A stretch of 21,229 nucleotides of DNA from DASULK01 sp036381835. GTDB taxonomy: Bacteria; Actinomycetota; Actinomycetes; Mycobacteriales; Micromonosporaceae. Shown here piece after piece: positions 5,728 through 13,080 of the stretch (position 1 is the stretch's first letter; the number at the start of each line of letters is the position of its first letter). The stretch is from contig DASVCA010000031.1 in the NCBI GenBank assembly GCA_036381835.1, positions 1 through 21,229 of the forward strand, written 5' to 3'. A program made the translations under genes and the position numbers. Below the pieces are notes generated by a model that was not told the DNA's origin, searched no databases, and saw only the letters and a program-made list of their open reading frames with translations.

Positions 5728-6900
5728 TCAGAGCAGTTCCACGATCGTGGCGTTGGCCATGCCCCCGCCTTCACACATCGTCTGCAGCCCGTATCGGACG
5801 CCGTTGTCCCGCATGTACTGAAGCATCGTGGTCATCAGGCGGGCACCGGAGGCGCCCAGTGGGTGCCCCAGAGCGATCGCCCCGCCCCGCGGGTTCAGCC
5901 GGGCCGGGTCGGCCCCGGTTTCCGCGAGCCAGGCAAGCGGAACCGGCGCGAACGCCTCGTTCACCTCGTACACGCCGATTTCGTCGAGGGTGAGGCCGGC
6001 GCGGCGCAACACCTTCGCCGTGACCGGGATGGGTGCTGTGAGCATCAGGACCGGGTCGTCGGCGGCGACGACGGCGGTGTGGATGCGAGCCAGGGGTCGC
6101 AGGCCGTGGCGCTGCGCCCACTCCGATGTGGTGACGGCGACCGCGGCGGCGCCGTCGGAGATCTGCGAGGCGGATCCGGCGGTGACCATCCCGTCGGGCC
6201 GGAACGGCGTGGGCAGTTCGGCGAGCTTGGCGAGTGAGGTGTCTCGGCGGATCCCCTCGTCTGCCTCGATCTTGGTGCCGTCGGGCAGCGCGACCGGCGC
6301 GATCTCGGGTGCGAACGCTCCCGCGTCCTGCGCGGCGGCGGCCTTCTCATGGCTGGCCAGCGCGAACTCGTCGAGCTGGCGGCGGGACAGCCCCCACCGC
6401 CGCGCGATCAGCTCCGCGCCCACGCCCTGATTGAAGGGGATCGCTTCCTCCTCGGCGAACCCCTCGACGCCCCGATACCGCTTGCGGATCTGCTCGCCGT
6501 ACGGGACACCGCCGGTCGCGCTCGAACCCATCGGGACCCGGGTCATCGACTCGACCCCACCGGCGATCACCAGGTCGGCCTGTCCGGAGACCACGGTGGC
6601 CGCCGCGAAGTGCAGTGCCTGCTGGCTGGAACCGCACTGACGGTCCACCGTCGTGCCGGGAACGGTCTCGGGCCAGCCCGCGGCCAGCACCGCGTTGCGT
6701 GCGATGTTCCAGGACTGTTCGCCGACCTGCGACACGCAACCCCAGACCACGTCGTCCACGTCGACCGGCTCGAAGCCGCTTCGCTCGGCGAGTGCCCGCA
6801 GCACATGCGCCGACAGATCAACGGGGTGTACCCCGGCGAGGGCCCCCTTACGACGCCCGATCGGTGTGCGAACCGCGCCGACGATGACCGCGTCTCTCAT
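5728..6900 (-). CDS. Acetyl-CoA acyltransferase (thiolase)
   Basis: A full-length 390-residue thiolase II-type enzyme. The nucleophilic cysteine is Cys89 in DRQCGSSQQA. The NEAF motif is at 314-317, the catalytic His346 is in GHPLGASGAR, and the second cysteine Cys376 is in CEGGGMAN. It catalyses thiolytic cleavage of 3-ketoacyl-CoA or the reverse condensation in the cytosol. The pattern VGAVRTPIGRRKGALAGVHP with a GGVESMTRVPMG loop is common in actinobacterial FadA5-like thiolases acting on fatty-acid or sterol side chains, but no beta-oxidation partner lies in the window. A GGGAG sits about 5 nt before the ATG at 6900, supporting the start. Confidence 0.93.
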   Translation of the reverse strand: MRDAVIVGAVRTPIGRRKGALAGVHPVDLSAHVLRALAERSGFEPVDVDDVVWGCVSQVGEQSWNIARNAVLAAGWPETVPGTTVDRQCGSSQQALHFAAATVVSGQADLVIAGGVESMTRVPMGSSATGGVPYGEQIRKRYRGVEGFAEEEAIPFNQGVGAELIARRWGLSRRQLDEFALASHEKAAAAQDAGAFAPEIAPVALPDGTKIEADEGIRRDTSLAKLAELPTPFRPDGMVTAGSASQISDGAAAVAVTTSEWAQRHGLRPLARIHTAVVAADDPVLMLTAPIPVTAKVLRRAGLTLDEIGVYEVNEAFAPVPLAWLAETGADPARLNPRGGAIALGHPLGASGARLMTTMLQYMRDNGVRYGLQTMCEGGGMANATIVELL

Positions 6901-6984
6901 GATTACTCCCGGGTAACTTCGCCTGCATCGATCCTACGTCTCCCGCTCGCCGGGTCATCCGGTGGGTTTGTCGCGGGCGCGGGG

Positions 6985-7890
6985 TCAGGCGAGGAACAAC
7001 AGCTCGGTGCGCAGCGCGGTCAGCAGAAGCAGCACAGCCAGGATGACGGCGGTGCCACCGGCTTGGAACAACGCCCGGTTGCGCCGGGGAGCGTAGGCCA
7101 ACGCCACCGCGGTGACCGCGCCGGTGACGAGGCCGCCGAGGTGACCCGCGATGGAAATGCCGGGGACCGTGAAAGTGATCACCAGATTGATCACCAGGAT
7201 CGGGATGACCGACGAGGTGTCCCGGCCCAGGCGGCGCAGGATGACGAACAGCGCGGCGAACAGCCCGAAGATGGCCCCCGACGCGCCGGCGGTGAGATTC
7301 GTCGGCTGGAAGTAGTACACCGCGACACTTCCGCCGAGGCCCGCCACCAGATACAGCGCGAGGAACCGAATCGGTCCGAGCGCTGCCTCCAGGGTGCGCC
7401 CGATGATCCACAACGCCCACATGTTCACCAACAGGTGCAGCAGGCCGTAGTGCAGGAACATCGAGGTGAGCAGCCGGTACGACTCACCGAACGCGACACC
7501 GTGCAACGGCCCGTCCTGCTCGTAGACGCCGTATCCGAGCATGCCGCCGTACAGGTGCAGCTCGGTGGCCCCGCCGAGCAGCCCGCCCCAGTTGCCGCCC
7601 GCCACCGCGCCGAGACCGCCGAGACCGGCGGCGAGCAGTGCGACCAGCACGTTGATCCCGATCAGCGCCTTCGTGACGTACCCGGCCTGGCCGGCGGCAC
7701 CGCCTCCGAAGGCGGTGCGCACCGGCCGCTGGGTCCGCCGGCCCTCGGCCACGCACTCGGGGCACTGGTGTCCGACTGCGGCGTCGTGCATGCAGTCCGG
7801 GCAGATCGGCCGGTTGCACCGCACACAACGCACCCAGGTCTCGCGGGAGGTGTGCCGGTAGCAGACGGGCGTCGGCGGGGACTCATTCAT
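6985..7890 (-). CDS. Rhomboid-family intramembrane serine protease with N-terminal Cys-rich (B-box-like) domain
   Basis: A 301-residue protein. Residues 1-50 form a compact putative zinc domain with Cys10, 22, 25, 30, 33, 43 and 46 plus His35/His41. A hydrophobic region with about six to seven membrane segments follows (from about residue 73). Rhomboid signatures are HLLVNMWAL (152-160), the serine nucleophile Ser204 in GASGAIFG and the catalytic His250 in AGHLGG. It should cleave transmembrane substrates within the cytoplasmic membrane; the cytosolic zinc domain may recruit them. This fusion is widespread in actinobacteria, and its substrates are largely unknown. It lies 23 bp downstream of the plausible end of an upstream gap and just before the cyclophilin gene on the same strand, so co-transcription is possible. 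Confidence 0.92.
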   Translation of the reverse strand: MNESPPTPVCYRHTSRETWVRCVRCNRPICPDCMHDAAVGHQCPECVAEGRRTQRPVRTAFGGGAAGQAGYVTKALIGINVLVALLAAGLGGLGAVAGGNWGGLLGGATELHLYGGMLGYGVYEQDGPLHGVAFGESYRLLTSMFLHYGLLHLLVNMWALWIIGRTLEAALGPIRFLALYLVAGLGGSVAVYYFQPTNLTAGASGAIFGLFAALFVILRRLGRDTSSVIPILVINLVITFTVPGISIAGHLGGLVTGAVTAVALAYAPRRNRALFQAGGTAVILAVLLLLTALRTELLFLA

Positions 7891-7913
7891 GTGGGCAAAG
7901 GTACCCGGCCGGA

Positions 7914-8444
7914 TCAGGCACCCGTCCGTTCAATCACGACGCGCTCGATCACCACATCGTTGAGCGGGCGATCCCGCGGGTCCGTGGGGGTGTTGGAGAT
8001 CGCGTCGACCACCCGCGCGGATGCCTCGTCCGCCACCTGGCCGAAGATCGTGTGCCGGTTGTTGAGGTGTGGCGTCGGGGCCACGGTGATGAAGAACTGC
8101 GAGCCGTTGGTGCCGGGGCCGGCGTTGGCCATCGCGAGCAGGTACGGCCGGTCGAAGCGCAGGTCCGGGTGGAACTCGTCGGCGAAACGGTAGCCCGGCC
8201 CGCCCGTCCCGGTGCCGGTCGGATCCCCCATCTGGATCATGAAGTCGGCGATCACCCGGTGCGAGATGGTGCCGTCGTAGTACGGCCCGCTACCCGGCCG
8301 ACCGGTGCGGGGGTCGATGTACTCCCGGGTGCCTTCGGCGAGTTCCACGAAGTTGCGCACGGTCTTCGGCGCGTGGTTCGGGAACAGTTCCAGGCGGATC
8401 GGACCGAAGTTGGTGTGCAGGGTGGCGTAGAGAGCTTCAGCCAC
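7914..8444 (-). CDS. Peptidyl-prolyl cis-trans isomerase, cyclophilin type
   Basis: A 176-residue single-domain cyclophilin. Motifs are NFVELAEGT (31-39), SHRVI (61-65) with catalytic Arg63, FMIQMGDPTGTGTGGPGYRF (68-87), NGSQFFIT (113-120) and HLNNRHTIFG (126-135). It isomerises X-Pro bonds and assists protein folding. No signal peptide is present, so it is cytosolic. I chose the GTG at 8444 because GAGGAG lies 6-8 nt upstream; the ATG at 8480 would add a non-homologous tail. The gene is 23 bp upstream of the rhomboid gene. A 20-bp perfect dyad (8461-8480) stands just upstream and may be part of the promoter. Confidence 0.93.
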   Translation of the reverse strand: MAEALYATLHTNFGPIRLELFPNHAPKTVRNFVELAEGTREYIDPRTGRPGSGPYYDGTISHRVIADFMIQMGDPTGTGTGGPGYRFADEFHPDLRFDRPYLLAMANAGPGTNGSQFFITVAPTPHLNNRHTIFGQVADEASARVVDAISNTPTDPRDRPLNDVVIERVVIERTGA

Positions 8445-8460
8445 GGGTGACTCCTCAACA

Positions 8461-8480
8461 GTGGAAGGGCCATATTCCAC
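8461..8480. promoter_or_regulatory. GTGGAA-N8-TTCCAC dyad between divergent genes
   Basis: A perfect 6-bp inverted repeat with an 8-bp spacer (8461-8466 and 8475-8480) lies 17 bp upstream of the cyclophilin GTG and about 90 bp before the divergent Met/Arg-rich gene. The size and spacing suit a dimeric repressor operator, but no cognate regulator is evident. Confidence 0.35.
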
Positions 8481-8571
8481 CCGGATCCTCCCATGTGCCC
8501 CGTTCCGGTCCTACACGGGCGTCCGACAGTGCAGGATGACCAGGAAGACAACACCAGGAGGTGGGGGACCG

Positions 8572-9297
8572 GTGTTTGGCATCCGGCGGCGCAGATCCCG
8601 CGGCGAAATCATCCGAACCGAACTCGGCGAGAGCTGGGATCACCTGATCCGGGCGGCCGGTCACGCGGCGGACGGCGTCGCCGCAACGGCCGGGCCGCGG
8701 GTCAGCGCGGCGCAAGCGTACGCGGCGCCTGCGGTGTCCAGGATCAGGAGAACCGCGTCCAACGGATGGAGTACGGCGGTGATGGCGCTCGCACCGCTCG
8801 TCGCCGGCGAGGCGGCGGAGCGGAACGGGGCGGGGCAACGCGCCGATCAGGTCCACACGGTCACCCGGAAGGCGAGGTCACAGGAGATGCGAATGAGGGG
8901 GATGCGGAACATGATGCGCATGTCGGGCCGCCGGACCGGTCGGTCGATGCGGATGCCCGGCCGCCGGACCGGCCGGCTGATGCTGATGCGGCGCACGGGG
9001 ACCCAGCGGCGGTTGCCGCGGATGGCGCTCCTGCTCGGCGGAGCCGCGGCCATGGGCATGATGATCATGCGTCGGCGGCGGCAACGGCAGCAGTGGCAGG
9101 AGTACGACCCGGGACACATGGCACACCAGCAGGCACCGGAGGGCATGGGAGCGGCCGGCGGGTACGGGGTGTCCCAGGTTCCCGGCCCTGGGATGAGTGG
9201 GAAGCCCTCGACGACGAGCGTGGTCGCCGAGGAGCGCGGCCCGCAGGGCATGCACAAGATCGGCGAGGAGCGAGCGCCGCAGAGCCCGCGCAAATAG
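8572..9297 (+). CDS. Unknown basic Met/Arg-rich protein with one membrane segment
   Basis: I do not recognise the family. The 241-residue protein starts with a basic stretch (FGIRRRRSRGE), an N-terminal helical Ala-rich region (about 17-85, including a VSAAQAYAAPAVSRIRR block), and then a very basic segment at 101-150 rich in Met and Arg with the near-repeat GRRTGRSMRMP / GRRTGRLMLMR. A short hydrophobic helix follows (151-166), then RRRR and a Gly/Gln-rich tail. The start is the GTG at 8572 with AGGAGG 10 nt upstream; an in-frame ATG at 8536 is possible. GC3 is high throughout, including the repeat, so the frame is real. The layout loosely resembles actinobacterial DUF5324-like proteins (helical stalk plus one C-terminal membrane segment), but homology is not shown. 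Confidence 0.7.
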   Translation: MFGIRRRRSRGEIIRTELGESWDHLIRAAGHAADGVAATAGPRVSAAQAYAAPAVSRIRRTASNGWSTAVMALAPLVAGEAAERNGAGQRADQVHTVTRKARSQEMRMRGMRNMMRMSGRRTGRSMRMPGRRTGRLMLMRRTGTQRRLPRMALLLGGAAAMGMMIMRRRRQRQQWQEYDPGHMAHQQAPEGMGAAGGYGVSQVPGPGMSGKPSTTSVVAEERGPQGMHKIGEERAPQSPRK

Positions 9298-9303
9298 TGC
9301 GGT

Positions 9304-9333
9304 GGCGGTGCGCAGCTATCGCTGCGCACCGCC
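9304..9333. terminator. Bidirectional hairpin terminator
   Basis: A perfect 13-bp stem (GGCGGTGCGCAGC at 9304-9316 with its complement at 9321-9333) closes a TATC tetraloop. It sits in the 41 bp between two convergent genes, 6 nt after one stop and 5 nt after the other, so it can end transcription from both sides. No T-tract on either side. Confidence 0.88.
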
Positions 9334-9338
9334 GACCG

Positions 9339-10433
9339 TCAGCCCCGTACCGCCGCGATGGCGTCGGAAAGCCGGCGCACACCTTCCTCGATCTGGTCGA
9401 CGGTCACCGCCGAGTAGGCCATCCGCAGCGCGTGCTCACCGCCGGTGAGGAGGAAGTCGCTGCCCTTCACCACCGCCACACCACGCGCCGCGGCCTCGGG
9501 CACGAGTTTGTCGACGTGCACATCCTCGGGCAGCTCCACCCACAGGAAATAGCCACCGTCCGGCTCGGTGAATCGGGCGTCCGGTATGTGGCGGCGCAGC
9601 GCCTCCGCGAGCACTCGGGCGCGCTCCCCGAGGGCCGCGCGCACGGTGGCGATCGAGCGCTCCAGATCGCCGGAGACGCAGAACTGGTGGACGATCGCCT
9701 GGGCCACCATGCCGGGCGAGATGTAAAGGTTGGTCGCCCGCTTGGCGATGGCGGCGATCAGATCGGCCGGGCCGATCAGGTACCCCACCCGCACCCCGGG
9801 GCAGACCGTCTTGGTGAAGCTCGAGGCGTGCACCACCGTGCCGCGCTCGTCGAGCGAGAGCATCGACGGGAGTGGCTCGCCGCGGAAGCGGATCGCCACG
9901 TACGGGTCGTCCTCGAAGATCGTGAAGCCGTACTCGGCGGCCAGGTCGAGCAGCGCCCGGCGGCCGTCCAGGGAGAGTGTCACGCCGGCCGGATTCTGAT
10001 AGTTCGGGATGATGTGGGCGAGCTTCGGGCGTACCCCTGACTCCAGCAGTCGCCGCAGTTCCTCGATGTCGATGCCGTCGGAGCGGACGGTCACCGCATG
10101 TACCTCGGCACCCAGCTGGCGCAGGTTCAGCAGCGTCCGGTCATACGTGGGACGCTCCACGACGACGGCGTCCCCGGGACGGACCAGGTGATCGAAGAGG
10201 AACGCGTCGGCCTGCAGTGATCCGTTGGTGATGAGTACCTGGTCCACCGCAACGTCGTACCGGTCGGCGATCCACCGCCGCAGCGGCTGGTAGCCCACCG
10301 ACGTGCCATAGGCGGTGATGCCCGCCGGGTCTTGCTCGAAGGCGCGGGCGGCGGCCGCCTTCAGCCCTTCGACGTCGACGATGTCCAGGGACGGCGCCCC
10401 CCGGGCGAACGAGATCAACTGCTCGGCGGTCAT
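9339..10433 (-). CDS. PLP-dependent class I/II aminotransferase (2-aminoadipate/aromatic aminotransferase-like)
   Basis: A 364-residue fold-type I aminotransferase close to the catalytic half of MocR proteins and LysN-type 2-aminoadipate aminotransferases, without the N-terminal winged helix. Visible PLP residues are ITNGSLQADAF (68-78), PNYQNPAG (143-150) with Asn147, EDDPYVAIRF (174-183), the Schiff-base lysine Lys208 in SSFTKTVCPGVRVGYL (204-219) and the substrate-carboxylate arginine region near the C-terminus (HALRMAYS). It transfers amino groups between an amino acid and a 2-oxo acid. Substrate is not decided by sequence. The ATG at 10433 has no good Shine-Dalgarno; a TACCCT box (10447-10442) sits 8 nt upstream, which would suit a leaderless message. 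It is divergent from the CDP-glycerol-type operon. Confidence 0.88.
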   Translation of the reverse strand: MTAEQLISFARGAPSLDIVDVEGLKAAAARAFEQDPAGITAYGTSVGYQPLRRWIADRYDVAVDQVLITNGSLQADAFLFDHLVRPGDAVVVERPTYDRTLLNLRQLGAEVHAVTVRSDGIDIEELRRLLESGVRPKLAHIIPNYQNPAGVTLSLDGRRALLDLAAEYGFTIFEDDPYVAIRFRGEPLPSMLSLDERGTVVHASSFTKTVCPGVRVGYLIGPADLIAAIAKRATNLYISPGMVAQAIVHQFCVSGDLERSIATVRAALGERARVLAEALRRHIPDARFTEPDGGYFLWVELPEDVHVDKLVPEAAARGVAVVKGSDFLLTGGEHALRMAYSAVTVDQIEEGVRRLSDAIAAVRG

Positions 10434-10566
10434 GACTACTCAGGGTACGGCGACCTCTTGCGCTCGCGTCGGCGACTTGTGAGTGTCCGCATCCTGGACA
10501 CCGCTCACCGCGCGGGCCCCGGCTATCCTGCTGCGGTAGCCGTCCGACGTTGGGGAGAATCGCAGG

Positions 10567-11298
10567 ATGATCGGTTTGGTGCTGGCCGCGGGTGCGGGGC
10601 GGAGACTGCGCCCGTACACCGATCGCCTGCCCAAGGCGCTGGTGCCGGTCGACGGGGGGACCACGATCCTCGACATCGCACTGCGCAACCTCGCCGCGGT
10701 GGGGTTGACCGACGTCGCCGTGGTCGTCGGGTACGCCGCCGCAGCGGTGGAGGCCCGGCAGGCCGCGCTCGAAGACCGCCACGGGGTGAAGATCACCCTG
10801 GTGCACAACGACCGCGCCGAAGAGTGGAACAACGCCTACTCGCTGTGGCTCGCCCGGGAGCACTTCGCGCAGGGTGCGCTGCTGGTCAACGGTGACACGG
10901 TCCATCCGGTGAGCGTGGAGAAGACGCTGCTCGCCCAGCGGGGCCCCGCCGTGCTCCTCGCCGTCGACAACGTCAAGAAGCTCGCCGACGAGGAGATGAA
11001 GACCGCCTTCGACGCCCGCGGTCAACTCACCCGGATCACCAAGCTGATGGACCCGGCCGACGCGTTCGGCGAATACATCGGGGCCACCCTGATCGAACCG
11101 CACGCCGCCGCCGGACTCGCCGAGGCGCTGGAAGCGACCTGGCGGCGCGATCCCCACCTCTACTACGAGGACGGCTTCCAGGAGTACGCCGACCGGGGTG
11201 GCGAGGTTCGGGCGGCCACGATCGGCGCGGTGGACTGGGTGGAGGTGGACAACCACGAGGACCTGGCCCGGGCGCGGGAGATAGCGTGCCGCTACTAG
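10567..11298 (+). CDS. NTP-transferase, LicC/phosphocholine-cytidylyltransferase-like (predicted CTP:sugar- or polyol-phosphate cytidylyltransferase)
   Basis: A 243-residue single-domain nucleotidyltransferase. The NTP-binding loop is LAAGAGRRLRPYT (6-18) with Lys23 in LPKALVPV. EEWNNAYSLWLA (85-96) resembles the NNIYSLYLA of LicC. The metal-binding NGD is at 108-110, and VEVDNHEDLARA (225-236) is the C-terminal signature of the LicC and inositol-1-phosphate cytidylyltransferase group. It should form a CDP-alcohol from CTP and a small alcohol phosphate. The next gene is a glycerol-1-phosphate dehydrogenase overlapping by 13 bp, so sn-glycerol-1-phosphate is the best guess for its substrate; phosphocholine or an inositol phosphate remain possible. 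GGGGAG lies 9 nt before the ATG. First gene of the operon. Confidence 0.87.
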   Translation: MIGLVLAAGAGRRLRPYTDRLPKALVPVDGGTTILDIALRNLAAVGLTDVAVVVGYAAAAVEARQAALEDRHGVKITLVHNDRAEEWNNAYSLWLAREHFAQGALLVNGDTVHPVSVEKTLLAQRGPAVLLAVDNVKKLADEEMKTAFDARGQLTRITKLMDPADAFGEYIGATLIEPHAAAGLAEALEATWRRDPHLYYEDGFQEYADRGGEVRAATIGAVDWVEVDNHEDLARAREIACRY

Positions 11299-12353
11299 CC
11301 CGGACGGTCAACACCCCGCTGGTGATCGAGGTCCGCCGGGGCGCGATCGCCAACCTCGGTGCGATCCTCGCCGACCAGCGCATCTCCGCCGACGGCGACG
11401 TCGCGGTGGTGGTCGGCCCGGGACAGGGTGAACGCATCCTCGAGCTGTGCCGCCCCGGCCTGCGGCGGGCCGACGTGTTCAGCGTCGCCGGTGGCACCCT
11501 GGACGCGGCGAACGAGCTCGGCGAGAAGCTGCGCGCCCGGTCCTACGACGCGGTGGTCGGCATCGGCGGCGGCAAGACCATCGACACCGCTAAGTACGCC
11601 GCCTCCCGGTACGGCATTCCCATGGTCTCGGTGGCGACCAGCCTGGCCAACGACGGGATCGCCTCCCCGGTCGCCTCCCTCGACCACGACGGCGGTAAAG
11701 GGTCGTACGGCGTACACATTCCGATCGCGATCGTGGTCGACCTGGACTTCGTTGACCACGGCCCGAACCGGCAGACCCGGGCCGGGATCGGAGACGCGGT
11801 CAGCAACCTCAGCGCGGTGGCCGACTGGGAGCTGGCCCATCAGGTGCGGGGAGAGCCGATCGACGGTCTCGCGGTGACCCTGGCCCGCACCGGCGCCGAG
11901 GCGGTGGTCAATCATCCGGGCACGATCGGCGACGACGCCTTCCTGACCACCCTCGCCGAAGCGCTGATCATGGGTGGGATCGCGATGGCGGTCTGCGGAT
12001 CGAGTCGCCCGGCCAGCGGCGGCTGCCACGAGATCTCGCACGCCATCGACCGGCTGTACCCGGGCAGCGGATCCCATGGCGAACAGGTCGGGCTGGGTGC
12101 CACCTTCTGCACCTTCCTGCGGGGAGACCTCATCCGATTCCGGCAGCTGGCGACCTGCCTGCACCGGCACGACCTGCCCACCTGCCCGAGTCGGCTCGGG
12201 CTGACCGACGCGCAGTTCATCGAGGCGGTGGCGTATGCGCCGAAGACCCGACCCGAGCGCTACACCATCCTGGAACACCTCGACCTGGGGCCGGACGAGA
12301 TCGCCGCGCGACTGGCAGACTACCGCCGTGCACTCAGCGACCACCTTGACTAA
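11286..12353 (+). CDS. Glycerol-1-phosphate dehydrogenase-like enzyme (Fe-ADH_2/EgsA/AraM family)
   Basis: A 355-residue metal-dependent dehydrogenase. It matches the G1P dehydrogenase branch, not general Fe-alcohol dehydrogenases: GIGGGKTIDTAKY (92-104), SLANDGIASPVAS (119-131), RAGIGDAVSNLSAV (165-178), CGSSRPASGGCHEISHAID (237-255) and HGEQVGLG (264-271). Predicted metal ligands are Asp170, His248 (or His252) and His264. The family reduces dihydroxyacetone phosphate to sn-glycerol-1-phosphate with NAD(P)H; in archaea this sets lipid stereochemistry, and Bacillus AraM is the bacterial example. The GTG start at 11286 lies inside the upstream cytidylyltransferase gene (13-bp overlap), and the third gene starts inside this one, so the three are translationally coupled. 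No geranylgeranylglyceryl-phosphate synthase (PcrB) is present in the window. Confidence 0.88.
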   Translation: MPLLARTVNTPLVIEVRRGAIANLGAILADQRISADGDVAVVVGPGQGERILELCRPGLRRADVFSVAGGTLDAANELGEKLRARSYDAVVGIGGGKTIDTAKYAASRYGIPMVSVATSLANDGIASPVASLDHDGGKGSYGVHIPIAIVVDLDFVDHGPNRQTRAGIGDAVSNLSAVADWELAHQVRGEPIDGLAVTLARTGAEAVVNHPGTIGDDAFLTTLAEALIMGGIAMAVCGSSRPASGGCHEISHAIDRLYPGSGSHGEQVGLGATFCTFLRGDLIRFRQLATCLHRHDLPTCPSRLGLTDAQFIEAVAYAPKTRPERYTILEHLDLGPDEIAARLADYRRALSDHLD

Positions 12354-13071
12354 GTCTCCCCGGCCCGGGGTCGGCGAGTTCTACCGGAGCAACCGCGGTG
12401 GCGGGCTGTACAGCGAGGCGATCAGTCAACGCATCGGTGCGGTCTTCGCCGTCGTCGCCGACCGTCTCGGGCTGAGTCCGACCGCCCTCACGCTGACCAA
12501 CCTCGCGATCGGGTTCGCCACGTCGATCACCTTGGTGGTGGCCGCCGGCCCGGTTGCCGCCGGCACCGCTCCCGCCTGGGCGGTCGGCCTGGTCGGTCTG
12601 CTCGGCTGGCAGCTGGCGTACGCGCTCGACTGCGCCGACGGCCAGCTGGCCCGGGTGACGGGCCAGGGCAGTCCGGCCGGGGCCCGAGTCGACGTGCTGT
12701 GCGACGTGGCCACCCAGATCGGGCTGGCCACCGCGCTCGCCGCGACGGCGATCGCCCAACGGCCGCAGACACCGATCTGGCTCCTCACGATCTTCGCCGG
12801 CTCGCTGCTGGTCAACCTGATGACGTCGGTCCTGCAGTCGGGCCCGAGCGCAGCGAGCATGGTGCCGTCGACGTCACTGCCCGTACGGCTGGTCAAACTG
12901 GTCCGCGACTACGGTGCGATAACCGCCGCGATCGGCCTGGTGCTGGTGCTCGCCCCGCACCAGACAGTGTGGGTGATCGTCGCACTCACCCTGGTGAACG
13001 GCGGTTTCCTGCTGGCCAGCATCGCCTTCGCCGCCCGCGCCGCCGCCCGCTCGACGACCGCGCGCGGCTGA
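12328..13071 (+). CDS. CDP-alcohol phosphatidyltransferase family membrane enzyme
   Basis: A 247-residue integral membrane enzyme of the CDP-alcohol phosphotransferase family. The catalytic motif D-x2-DG-x2-AR-x8-G-x3-D-x3-D is perfect: Asp101, Asp104, Gly105, Ala108, Arg109, Gly118, Asp122, Asp126. About six hydrophobic segments surround it (near 53-73, 84-100, 127-145, 150-166, 190-210, 215-235). The enzyme joins a CDP-linked alcohol to a second alcohol, forming a phosphodiester. Given its neighbours it may use CDP-glycerol built on sn-glycerol-1-phosphate; the alternative is CDP-diacylglycerol plus a small alcohol phosphate. The GTG at 12328 overlaps the upstream gene by 26 bp; a TTG at 12346 is an alternative start. 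The stop lies 9 bp from the convergent GT4 stop. Confidence 0.88.
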   Translation: MHSATTLTKSPRPGVGEFYRSNRGGGLYSEAISQRIGAVFAVVADRLGLSPTALTLTNLAIGFATSITLVVAAGPVAAGTAPAWAVGLVGLLGWQLAYALDCADGQLARVTGQGSPAGARVDVLCDVATQIGLATALAATAIAQRPQTPIWLLTIFAGSLLVNLMTSVLQSGPSAASMVPSTSLPVRLVKLVRDYGAITAAIGLVLVLAPHQTVWVIVALTLVNGGFLLASIAFAARAAARSTTARG

Positions 13072-13080
13072 TCGGGGCGG

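Noticed and set aside
6349..8193. A 614-residue plus-strand open frame
   Set aside because: It is antisense to the thiolase, rhomboid and cyclophilin genes, all of which have intact catalytic motifs. Its composition is that of a codon-mirror frame.
8880..9010. CRISPR-like or simple tandem repeat
   Set aside because: The repeat is two imperfect copies inside a GC3-rich reading frame, without spacers; it is a protein-level repeat. No CRISPR array was seen anywhere in the window.
8493..10040. A 515-residue plus-strand open frame
   Set aside because: It is out of frame with the Met/Arg-rich protein, reads through the terminator hairpin and runs antisense into the aminotransferase gene.
9339..13071. 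Phosphonate or phosphonolipid pathway (aminotransferase + cytidylyltransferase + dehydrogenase + CDP-alcohol transferase)
   Set aside because: No phosphoenolpyruvate mutase or phosphonopyruvate decarboxylase is present, the aminotransferase is divergent and LysN-like, and the dehydrogenase has G1P dehydrogenase motifs.
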